DNA of 6,512 nucleotides from Anaerolineae bacterium (GTDB lineage Bacteria > Chloroflexota > Anaerolineae > DRVO01). Shown piece after piece: positions 1 through 6,244 of this stretch. Positions within the stretch are counted from its first letter, which is position 1; each line of letters starts with the position of its first letter. A program made the position numbers and the translations under genes. The notes beneath the pieces are model-generated. The model had not been told where the DNA came from. It was given only the letters and a program-made list of their open reading frames with translations, and made no database searches. The stretch spans positions 1 through 6,512 of the forward strand of contig JAAYAV010000276.1 of NCBI GenBank assembly GCA_012719195.1. The letters run 5' to 3'.

Positions 1-54
1 CCGGTCGCCTTTGTCTACACCTACACCCTGATCAGCGGCCGTCGTCACGGCTAG
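1..54 (+). CDS. Possible 3' end of a convergent gene
   Basis: Frame 1 is open from the left edge and encodes 17 residues (PVAFVYTYTLISGRRHG) before a TAG at 52-54. The hydrophobic, aromatic run followed by a short basic tail would suit the cytoplasmic end of a membrane protein. The stop shares the palindrome CTAG with the comF stop on the other strand, an arrangement typical of tightly convergent genes. The stretch is too short for a family assignment, and 17 open codons can occur by chance in GC-rich DNA, so this is a tentative call. If it is not a gene end, positions 1-50 are simply sequence downstream of comF with no visible terminator. Confidence 0.4.
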   Translation, partial: PVAFVYTYTLISGRRHG

Positions 55-722
55 GAGTCGGCGCCCGCCCGGGCCCGGGTGAACGTCACGCCGGCTACGA
101 CCTCGCCACCCGCCATCGCCACCGCCGCCGCACAGGCCGCCATGGTGGCGCCGGTGGTGCAGACGTCATCCACCAGTAACACCCTCTCCCCCCTCACCCG
201 CTCGTCCGCCAGGAACGCACCGCGTACGTTGTCGACCCGTTCCCTCGCCGACAGCCCTACCTGGGGCGGCGTGGCGCGCACGCGCCTCACAGACTCGGAG
301 ACCGCCGGCAAACCGGCCTCCGCCGCCAGGGCGCGCGCCAGCAGCTCGGACTGATTGTACCCGCGCTCGCGCCGCCGCCGGTCGTGCAGCGGGACTCCCA
401 GCACCAACCGAGCGCCTCGGTAGCCCTCGGGCAGGCAATCCGCTAGACAGCGGGCCATCGGCCCGGCCAGCACCCGCCTTCCCTCGTACTTGAGGGCATG
501 CACGGCCTCCCGCGCCACTCCCTGATGCACCGTGAAGGAGTAGACCGGCAGTCTCCACGACGCATTGTTAGCGTCCACCGGCACCAATCGGGGCTCGTCC
601 GTGTTGGGGCACGAGGCCAGGCACGCGGGACAGAGCCAGTGATTCAGCGCGCCGCAACCGAGACAACGGGGAGGGTAGAGCAGGTCGAGTAGGCGGTCCC
701 AGAACGAGGCTAGAGCACCCAC
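51..722 (-). CDS. comF: ComF-family phosphoribosyltransferase-like protein
   Basis: The 223-residue product has the usual length and both halves of the ComF family. The N-terminus has paired cysteines C20-x2-C23 and C31-x2-C34, a zinc-ribbon-like site following the LLYPPRC motif. The C-terminal part is a type I phosphoribosyltransferase fold, with HALKYEGRR near 75-83, VPLHDRRRRERGYNQSELLAR near 110-130, and the PRPP-loop signature VLLVDDVCTTGAT at 181-193. In competent bacteria ComF acts in the cytoplasm during DNA uptake; its enzymatic substrate is unclear, and distant relatives are sometimes annotated as amidophosphoribosyltransferases. The start is GTG, the only start codon after the in-frame TGA at 747-749; the ribosome site before it is weak (GGTGGG, close spacing). 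It begins 19 bases after tadC ends, so it is probably co-transcribed with the pilus genes. Family assignment is firm; a role in competence here is inferred. Confidence 0.92.
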   Translation of the reverse strand: MGALASFWDRLLDLLYPPRCLGCGALNHWLCPACLASCPNTDEPRLVPVDANNASWRLPVYSFTVHQGVAREAVHALKYEGRRVLAGPMARCLADCLPEGYRGARLVLGVPLHDRRRRERGYNQSELLARALAAEAGLPAVSESVRRVRATPPQVGLSARERVDNVRGAFLADERVRGERVLLVDDVCTTGATMAACAAAVAMAGGEVVAGVTFTRARAGADS

Positions 723-741
723 GGGCCCACCGTCGACGAGG

Positions 742-1671
742 CTAGATCACCGAGAGGACGCCAGAGGTCTTCACGCTGATCACAGCCGGCCCCAAGAGGA
801 CGATGAAGAGCGCCGGCATGATCAGGAACACGAGGGGAAGCAGCATCTTGATGGGTGCCTTCTGAGCCAACTCCTCGGCCCGCTGCCGCCGCTTCATGCG
901 CATCTGGGCCGCCTGGACGTGCAGAATCCGGCCGATGCTGGCGCCCAACTGGTCGGCCTGGATCACGGCGGCCACGAAGCTCTTCAGCTCGGGCACGTCG
1001 GCGCGCTCGGCCATGTCTCGCAGCGCCTCCCGCCGCAGCCGCCCCACGCGAATCTCCGCCAACGCGCGCGCGAACTCGTGCGTCAGAGGGTTGTCCCACT
1101 TCTCCGTCACCTTGGCCATGGCGGCGTCGAAGCCGAGGCCGGCTTCGACGCTGATAGTGAGTAGATCGAGCACGTCGGGTAGCGATCTCAGAATGGCCGA
1201 CTTCCGTTGGCTGATGCGAGAGCCCAGCCACATCACCGGCAACATGAAGCCGAGCGTACCTACGAGAACGCCAAAGAGCAACCCCTCACCGACACCCAGA
1301 GAGGCCGCCTGCGCCAACAGGAACACCACCCCGCCGAGGCCGAAGCCGGAAAGCACCCGCAACCCGATGAAGTCGACGGCGCGCAGCCGGCCAGGGTTGC
1401 CGGCCAACTCCAGTTGCCCCTTCGCTCGCGCTATCGTCTTCTGCGGCGCCATGGAGGCCAGTTTGTGGACGAAGGCTCTCAGGGCGGGCCTGATAATCCG
1501 CTCGCCGAAGCCGCGTTCCAGTTCCAGTTCCGTCAGGTTCGTGGCTCGCGAGCCGTACTGGACCAGCCGTGCCTGCACGTGCCTGTCCGCGCGGGCACGA
1601 TAGACGCCCACGGCGATGAGCGTGGTGCTCATCATCACCATAATGGCAAGCAGAATCGAGGCCGGATGCAT
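742..1671 (-). CDS. tadC: TadC, Flp pilus platform protein (GspF-like)
   Basis: A 309-residue polytopic membrane protein of the T2SSF/GspF family. Predicted membrane segments lie near residues 4-24, 103-122, 129-149 and 273-298. The cytoplasmic T2SSF helical domain runs from about 164, with the typical LPDVLDLLTISVEAGLGFDAA at the front and QADQLGASIGRIL near 238-250, followed by a basic, Arg-rich helix before the last membrane segment. TadC is thought to pair with TadB as the inner-membrane platform on which CpaF drives pilin assembly. It starts with ATG 13 bases after the tadB stop, behind a modest GGGG ribosome site about 8 bases upstream. The GLGF-type motif and position after TadB separate it from TadB. 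Length is normal and no defect is visible. Confidence 0.95.
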   Translation of the reverse strand: MHPASILLAIMVMMSTTLIAVGVYRARADRHVQARLVQYGSRATNLTELELERGFGERIIRPALRAFVHKLASMAPQKTIARAKGQLELAGNPGRLRAVDFIGLRVLSGFGLGGVVFLLAQAASLGVGEGLLFGVLVGTLGFMLPVMWLGSRISQRKSAILRSLPDVLDLLTISVEAGLGFDAAMAKVTEKWDNPLTHEFARALAEIRVGRLRREALRDMAERADVPELKSFVAAVIQADQLGASIGRILHVQAAQMRMKRRQRAEELAQKAPIKMLLPLVFLIMPALFIVLLGPAVISVKTSGVLSVI

Positions 1672-1684
1672 CCGCTCTACCCCG

Positions 1685-2644
1685 TCACACTTCGATCTTC
1701 ACTACCGACTTCATCACCACGAAGCCGATGCCCACCATCACCACACCCGTACCCAGCATCGCCAGCCCGCAGGTGTCCTCGAACATCTGCATCATATAGG
1801 CCCGGTTGATGCCGAAGAGGATCAACGTTACCGCCACCGGGAGGAAGGTGAGCAGGTAGCCGGTGAGCGTCTGCTGCGCCGTCATCACGCGGATCTCGCC
1901 CTGGATACGTACCCGCTCCTCGATGGTCGCGCTGATTGTGTCCAGGATCTCGGCCAGATTGCCGCCCACGTCTCGCTGCACGTTGACAGCCGTCACCATC
2001 ATGTCCAGGTCGTCGCTGGCGATGCGCCCCAGCATGTTGTTGAAGGCCTGCTCCTGGGACAGGCCCAGCCCGACCTCGCGCACCACTCGCGCGAACTCCC
2101 CGGAAATGGGCTCGGGCAGCTCGGACGCTACCACCTCCAGCGACTGCAGCATGCTGTAGCCCGAGCGCAGCGAACTCACGATCAGCCGCAGGGCATCGGC
2201 CAGTTGGTCGCTGAAGTCCTTCAGGCGCTTGGCTTGGCGCTGCTTCAGGTAAATGCGCGGGTAGAGGAAGCAGACGAAGCCGACGACAAGAGCCAGCGCC
2301 GGCAGGTCAAACAAGATGAGGCCGAAGAGCACTCCCAGCACTCCGGCCAGAATCGAAAGCATCACGAACTCGGAGATCCGCAACTGGACGTCAGCCCGGC
2401 TGAGGTCCTCGGACAACTGACGGCCGTAGTTGCGCCGGCGGAGCGCGCGGTCCAGCCTGCCGGCAATGGTTCTCCGCTCTTTCCGCTCGGCCACGTCCAC
2501 GCTGCTGCGCGTGGCGTAGGCGTCCAGGCGGTCCTGGATGACACCCGACTGCTGTCTCACCAGGCGCCAGACGACGTAGGAAGTAGCCACGATGCTCAGG
2601 GCCAGGGCTCCAGCTACCAGCAGGCCGATCTCCGTCAGGCCCAC
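1685..2644 (-). CDS. tadB: TadB, Flp pilus platform protein (GspF-like)
   Basis: A 319-residue inner-membrane protein with predicted membrane segments near residues 4-26, 93-112, 115-133, 260-278 and 293-311. A cytoplasmic T2SSF domain lies between them (about 145-255), including FSDQLADALRLIVSSLRSGY and the DVGGNLAEILDTISATIEER stretch typical of TadB. With TadC it should form the platform that couples the CpaF motor to pilin extraction from the membrane. The start is GTG, three bases after the cpaF stop. A strong ribosome site (GAAGGAG, seven bases upstream) sits inside the end of cpaF, which supports this start and suggests translational coupling. It is the only complete gene here ending in TGA. 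No frameshift or truncation is seen. Confidence 0.95.
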   Translation of the reverse strand: MGLTEIGLLVAGALALSIVATSYVVWRLVRQQSGVIQDRLDAYATRSSVDVAERKERRTIAGRLDRALRRRNYGRQLSEDLSRADVQLRISEFVMLSILAGVLGVLFGLILFDLPALALVVGFVCFLYPRIYLKQRQAKRLKDFSDQLADALRLIVSSLRSGYSMLQSLEVVASELPEPISGEFARVVREVGLGLSQEQAFNNMLGRIASDDLDMMVTAVNVQRDVGGNLAEILDTISATIEERVRIQGEIRVMTAQQTLTGYLLTFLPVAVTLILFGINRAYMMQMFEDTCGLAMLGTGVVMVGIGFVVMKSVVKIEV

Positions 2645-2647
2645 TTC

Positions 2648-4039
2648 CTAGCTCCTTCGCAGTGTCTCATGGATGCCCAGAAGCGACGGTGGGATAGTGA
2701 TACCGGATGCCTCCAGCCTCTCCGCAAAGCCCGGCCGCACGCCGGTAGGCTCCAGCGTGCCCAGGATGTGACCCTCCTTCTCCCCTCTGCGATCGAACCG
2801 GAAGACATCCTGCATCACAATCACGTCGCTCTCGAGCCCCTGCACCTCGGCGATCGTGACTACCCTGCGGCTTCCGTCGCGGAGCCGCTCCTGGAACACG
2901 ACCAGATCGATGGCAGACGCAATCTGTTCGCGGATCGCGCGGAGCGGCAAATCCATCCCCGCCATCAGAACCATCGTCTCCAGGCGAGCGAGGGCGTCGC
3001 GGGTGCTGTTGGCATGCAGGGTGGTCATGGACCCGTCGTGGCCGGTGTTCATCGCCTGCAGCATGTCCAGCGACTCACCGGCTCGCACCTCGCCCACGAT
3101 GATGCGATCGGGCCGCATGCGCAGCGCGTTGACCACCAGGTCACGGATGCTGATCTCGCCCCGTCCCTCGATGTTGCGCTCGCGCGTCTCTAGTGTGACC
3201 ACGTGCTCCTGCTGCAGTTGCAGCTCGGCCACGTTCTCGATGGTGACGATGCGCTCGTCCGGGGGCACGAAAGAGGAGATGACATTCAGAAGGGTAGTCT
3301 TGCCGGAACCGGTGCCGCCCGCGATCAGGATGTTCAGCCGGCCCCGGACGCACTGCTGCAGGAACTGCACCGCATCGCTCGTCAGCGACCCGAAACGCAC
3401 CAGATCCGCCGCCGAAAGAGGCTTCTTGCTGAACTTGCGGATAGTAAGCACCGGTCCCACCAGCGACACCGGCTGGATGACGGCGTTGACGCGTGAGCCG
3501 TCCGGGAGCCGTGCGTCCACCATCGGCGAGGACTCGTCGATGCGACGGCCCACGCGAGAGACGATGCGCTCGATGATCCTCAGCTCGTGCTGCACACTCT
3601 CGAATGTCAGGTCGGTGCGCACGATGCGGCCGGATCGCTCCACGTAGATGCGGTCGGGGCCGTTGACCATGATCTCGGAGACTGAGGGGTCTTCCAGGAG
3701 GATGTCGAGCGGGCCGAACCCGAGAATCTCGCTAACGATCTGGTCGAACATCCGGACCCGCTCGGTCCGGCTGAGAATGATCTTCTCCTGGGCAAGCAGG
3801 TTGTCGAAGTGCTCCAGGATGCGACTCTCAACCTCCTCGCGCGCCCCCAGATCGACGTCCTCGAGCTCGCCGATAAGCTGGCTCTGGATGCGCGACTTCA
3901 GTTCACGGTAGGCATCCCGCGTATCCAGGGGTGCGTTGGGCTGCAGGCGGCGCGCTCGCGTCGCCGCATCCGGTCGCACCTCGGCGCCGTTTCCGCCCTC
4001 CTTTGGGCCATTTCCTTCCAGTCGCTTGAGCAGCGACAC
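2648..4039 (-). CDS. cpaF: CpaF/TadA, Flp pilus assembly ATPase
   Basis: A 463-residue hexameric-type secretion ATPase (VirB11/GspE superfamily, CpaF/TadA branch) that powers pilin polymerisation at the cytoplasmic face. An N-terminal helical region (about 40-105) leads into the N-terminal domain, with GFGPLDILLEDPSVSEIMVN near 107-126. The motor domain holds an intact Walker A, GGTGSGKTT, at 241-249 (K247). An Asp-box-like TIENVAELQLQQ lies at 266-277, a Walker B region DRIIVGEVR at 311-319, and a His-box TTLHANSTRDAL at 339-350 (H342). The Asp box has N269 where many relatives have Asp, though E268 and E272 are kept. All catalytic motifs look functional, in contrast to CpaE. The start is GTG, seven bases after a perfect AGGAGG site. 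It follows cpaE by 22 bases and is nearly contiguous with tadB. Confidence 0.97.
   Translation of the reverse strand: MSLLKRLEGNGPKEGGNGAEVRPDAATRARRLQPNAPLDTRDAYRELKSRIQSQLIGELEDVDLGAREEVESRILEHFDNLLAQEKIILSRTERVRMFDQIVSEILGFGPLDILLEDPSVSEIMVNGPDRIYVERSGRIVRTDLTFESVQHELRIIERIVSRVGRRIDESSPMVDARLPDGSRVNAVIQPVSLVGPVLTIRKFSKKPLSAADLVRFGSLTSDAVQFLQQCVRGRLNILIAGGTGSGKTTLLNVISSFVPPDERIVTIENVAELQLQQEHVVTLETRERNIEGRGEISIRDLVVNALRMRPDRIIVGEVRAGESLDMLQAMNTGHDGSMTTLHANSTRDALARLETMVLMAGMDLPLRAIREQIASAIDLVVFQERLRDGSRRVVTIAEVQGLESDVIVMQDVFRFDRRGEKEGHILGTLEPTGVRPGFAERLEASGITIPPSLLGIHETLRRS
2652..2658 (-). promoter_or_regulatory. Ribosome binding site for tadB
   Basis: GAAGGAG on the minus strand, seven bases before the GTG start of tadB and inside the last codons of cpaF. 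It fixes the otherwise uncertain GTG start and implies that ribosomes finishing cpaF can re-initiate on tadB. Confidence 0.8.
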
Positions 4040-4046
4040 TCAGCTG

Positions 4047-4052
4047 CCTCCT
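4047..4052 (-). promoter_or_regulatory. Ribosome binding site for cpaF
   Basis: A perfect AGGAGG on the minus strand, seven bases before the GTG start of cpaF in the 22-base cpaE-cpaF spacer. It is the strongest ribosome site in the window and supports the GTG start for the motor ATPase. Confidence 0.85.
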
Positions 4053-4061
4053 ATACCCATA

Positions 4062-5273
4062 CTAGACGCCCCCCAGAAAGGCGAAACGGCGCTTAGCCTT
4101 GGGCGCCTCTTTGGACGGTACCGCCTCCTGAGCCGGCCGGGCGATTTGTCTGGCCAACTGCAGCACCGCACGCGACAGACTCGCATCCGGGTCCGAATCG
4201 ACCAGCGGACGGCCCTGGTTGGCCGCCTGTAGCGGACCCGTGTCGTCATACGGTAGGCAGGCGAAGGCGCTGGTCCCCAGCGAACGCTCCATGTCCTGCG
4301 TCCTGACCGCGTGGCGCCGGCCGACGTGGCTGAGAATGAGGGAGTACCGCCGCCGCTCAAAATCGAGCGCGTCCAGCACTCCGAGCATCAGGCTGGTGCT
4401 CTTGATGGAAGGCACGTCCGGAGTGGAAACCAGGAGCAGGCGGTCGCTAGCATCTAGAGCCGCCAAAAGGGGTTCGCCGAGGTAGTGCCCGCCGTCGTAC
4501 AGCACGTAGTCGGCTTTCTGCTTCAGGGCGGCCAGTGTTCTCCGGATGCATTCCCCGGTAACCAGATCAGCCATCTCCGGGACCGGCGGGGCCAGCAGCG
4601 CCCGGATCCCCGAGGGATGGGCGACGGCCATCTGCTCGGCGAAGGCCGAGTCCACTTCCTCCACGCGGCGGGCCAGTTCGCCAATGTGCCTCTCACTGTG
4701 CAAGTTCAGCATGACGCCCACGTCGCCGAACTGCAGCGAGCCATCGACCACCACGATCTCACCGTGGCTGACCTGACGAAGCGCCAAGGCCAGGTTGACC
4801 GTCAGCGTTGTCACCCCCGAACCACCTCGCGGCCCGAAGATGGTGATCACCTCCCCCTGCTGCTCCTGGCCCGAGGTCGGCGTCTCCGGGCCGGTGCGGT
4901 CCAGGGCGTTGACCTGACGGATCTTGTCCGCCAGATCATCCAACTCGCCGGGCTTGACGACGTACTCCCGGGCGCCGGCGTGCATGGCGCGCCGTACCGA
5001 GGCCAGGTCGCTGTTCGCCGACATGGCGATGATCTGCACCGAGGGCATGGTCTTTGTGATGGTCTGGGCCAGGGTCAGGCCGTCAACCAGGGGCAGGTCC
5101 ATCTCCAGAAGCAGCACATCCGGTCGCGTCTCACGCAGCACCTGCAGCCCGGCCTGTCCGTCCGCTGCCGAGCCCACCACCTCAATTTCGCGCTGGTCAT
5201 GCAGCAGCCGGAAGATCTGGGTCATGGCATCGGTGCTGTCGTCGAGGACGACGATACGAATCATTGCGCTCAT
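4062..5273 (-). CDS. cpaE: CpaE/TadZ: pseudo-receiver plus MinD-like ATPase
   Basis: A 403-residue two-domain protein of the CpaE/TadZ family, which localises and helps assemble the pilus machine. Residues 4-120 are a response-regulator receiver: acidic pair D11/D12, switch Ser S85 and K107 followed by Pro are present, but the phosphorylation site is Glu (E57 in LLLEMDLP). Residues 140-380 are a MinD/ParA-like ATPase with a degenerate P-loop, GPRGGSGVTT (147-156): R149 stands in for the leading Lys and V154 for the catalytic Lys, as in many CpaE/TadZ proteins. VVVDGSLQFGDVGV (174-187) keeps D177 but has S179 for the second Asp. The Walker B region is ADYVLYDGG (D260). A Pro/Lys-rich tail ends in KRRFAFLGGV. 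The first ATG has AGGG directly against it; the second ATG (5262-5264, 400 residues) has it nine bases upstream and may be the true start. Confidence 0.93.
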   Translation of the reverse strand: MSAMIRIVVLDDSTDAMTQIFRLLHDQREIEVVGSAADGQAGLQVLRETRPDVLLLEMDLPLVDGLTLAQTITKTMPSVQIIAMSANSDLASVRRAMHAGAREYVVKPGELDDLADKIRQVNALDRTGPETPTSGQEQQGEVITIFGPRGGSGVTTLTVNLALALRQVSHGEIVVVDGSLQFGDVGVMLNLHSERHIGELARRVEEVDSAFAEQMAVAHPSGIRALLAPPVPEMADLVTGECIRRTLAALKQKADYVLYDGGHYLGEPLLAALDASDRLLLVSTPDVPSIKSTSLMLGVLDALDFERRRYSLILSHVGRRHAVRTQDMERSLGTSAFACLPYDDTGPLQAANQGRPLVDSDPDASLSRAVLQLARQIARPAQEAVPSKEAPKAKRRFAFLGGV

Positions 5274-5287
5274 CCCTAATGGCTATG

Positions 5288-5302
5288 GCGGCGCTCCGCC
5301 GC
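5288..5302 (-). other. GC hairpin in the cpaB-cpaE spacer
   Basis: A perfect six-base-pair inverted repeat (GCGGCG / CGCCGC) with a three-base loop, GAG on the transcript strand. It lies in the 38-base spacer after cpaB and ends about 14 bases before the first cpaE ATG. No T-run follows it, so it is not an intrinsic terminator. It could protect or mark the cpaB mRNA end, or influence cpaE translation. In GC-rich DNA such a short stem can also arise by chance. Confidence 0.4.
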
Positions 5303-5311
5303 GTCTACTGG

Positions 5312-6202
5312 CTACCGCGGCTCCACCGCGCCCCTCACGACAATGGTGTCGGTGGTGACGTCCAACTTGGGCGGGTTCGGGACCCGGAAGCGACGCATCA
5401 GGTACTCCAGGGTAGCCGCATCCGTGTCCGATGCCTCGCTGTCGCCGTCGGCTCGTAGGGCGAGCGTCACCGACGCCTCGCCTTCACTCGCCAGGTCAAT
5501 GAGCCACTTCAGCACCACCGAGTCTTGCGGCGTCACCAACACAGTCACCACTCCGGACAGGTCCACCGGCGCGGTTCCCGCTTCTGCTCCGCCCGTCGCC
5601 GTCGCTCCCGCTATCCAGGGGCCGACTCGGAGCACTTCGACGTCCTGAAGAATGGTCTGGGTGGTCAATCGGGGGATCTGAACGCCCTCTCCTTCGGCCG
5701 GCTTGCGGATCTGGGTCTCGCGATCGACGTCGATCATTTCGAAGCTCGCGATCACGTTCACGTGGTCTCCATCACGTATCCCACCGGCAACACGGGCCAG
5801 ATCGCCCACCGGCATCGACACGGCCACTCGACCGGGTTGGAACAACTCCGCGGGGCGCTGCTGTCCCAAAGCGGAGGCTGCTTCCCGATCGTAGTACATC
5901 TCCGCCTGGAGGACGGTCCCCTGCGGGATGTCCATGGCGGCGGTCATCCCCACGGCCGCCATCGGGTCCCGCACCGCCTCCGCGGGGACGGGCTCGCCCG
6001 CCGCCACCGGAACCAGCTGCACCACCTCCAGGGTGATCTCATGTCCCTTGGGGATGTTCTGGGCAGCGCGAACAACCGGAACCGGCACCGGGGTAGGGGC
6101 CGACGCCGAGGCGGCAGGCTGCCGGCTCACCATCAGGAGAACCAAGGCCCCGGCCATGAGGCCCATCACTACTCCGATCAGGATGATCGCCTTGCCCTTC
6201 AC
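5312..6202 (-). CDS. cpaB: CpaB/RcpC, Flp pilus assembly protein
   Basis: A 296-residue CpaB/RcpC protein. One N-terminal membrane segment (about 5-25) after a short basic start anchors it, with the rest outside the cytoplasmic membrane. An Ala/Pro-rich linker (28-42) leads to a SAF domain at about 42-102, including VPVVRAAQNIPKG and DIPQGTVLQAEMYYD. The RcpC/CpaB domain follows at about 124-255, with VAVSMPVGDLARVAGGIRDG, QTILQDVEVLRVG and VTVLVTPQDSVVLKWLIDLA. In diderms the family works with the secretin RcpA/CpaC; no secretin gene follows here, so a role in guiding or stabilising the fibre outside a single membrane is inferred. The start is GTG, five bases after AGGGGGG. The gene begins 42 bases after the CARDB-like gene and ends 38 bases before cpaE. 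Confidence 0.93.
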   Translation of the reverse strand: MKGKAIILIGVVMGLMAGALVLLMVSRQPAASASAPTPVPVPVVRAAQNIPKGHEITLEVVQLVPVAAGEPVPAEAVRDPMAAVGMTAAMDIPQGTVLQAEMYYDREAASALGQQRPAELFQPGRVAVSMPVGDLARVAGGIRDGDHVNVIASFEMIDVDRETQIRKPAEGEGVQIPRLTTQTILQDVEVLRVGPWIAGATATGGAEAGTAPVDLSGVVTVLVTPQDSVVLKWLIDLASEGEASVTLALRADGDSEASDTDAATLEYLMRRFRVPNPPKLDVTTDTIVVRGAVEPR

Positions 6203-6207
6203 GAATA

Positions 6208-6214
6208 CCCCCCT
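6208..6214 (-). promoter_or_regulatory. Ribosome binding site for cpaB
   Basis: AGGGGGG on the minus strand, five bases before the GTG start of cpaB. It is purine-rich but not a canonical AGGAGG, so moderate strength is expected. It supports the GTG start, which is followed at once by a short basic stretch and the membrane anchor. Confidence 0.6.
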
Positions 6215-6244
6215 GGCGGTCGGGACGATTGTGGACCCCCCGGC

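Noticed and set aside
723..741. Palindromes GGGCCC (723-728) and CGTCGACG (731-738) in the tadC-comF spacer, considered as an operator or terminator
   Set aside because: They are short, have no loop or T-run, and are common by chance in GC-rich DNA.
896..1603. A 235-codon plus-strand open frame opposite tadC
   Set aside because: It is Arg/Ser/Pro-rich with no domain pattern and is fully explained by the codon bias of tadC on the other strand.
1616..3193. A 525-codon plus-strand open frame opposite tadB and the 3' part of cpaF
   Set aside because: It is antisense to two well-supported pilus genes, is rich in His, Gln and Arg as expected for a GC-rich shadow frame, and shows no recognisable domain.
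266..4000. N269 in the CpaF Asp box (TIENVAEL) considered as an inactivating change (the codon lies inside cpaF)
   Set aside because: I recall TIEN-type boxes in other CpaF proteins, and the Walker A, Walker B and His boxes are all intact, so loss of function is not supported.
4485..5279. A 264-codon plus-strand open frame opposite cpaE
   Set aside because: It is antisense to a gene with clear receiver and ATPase motifs, and its His/Gln/Arg-rich composition marks it as a shadow.
5288..5302. The cpaB-cpaE hairpin considered as an intrinsic terminator
   Set aside because: No T-rich run follows it on the transcript strand, and cpaE starts within about 14 bases.
6203..6244. A promoter for cpaB in the 42-base spacer, and the repeated run of six G as a regulatory repeat
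   Set aside because: No -10/-35 pair is recognisable. One G run is explained as the ribosome site and the other is too short to support a role.
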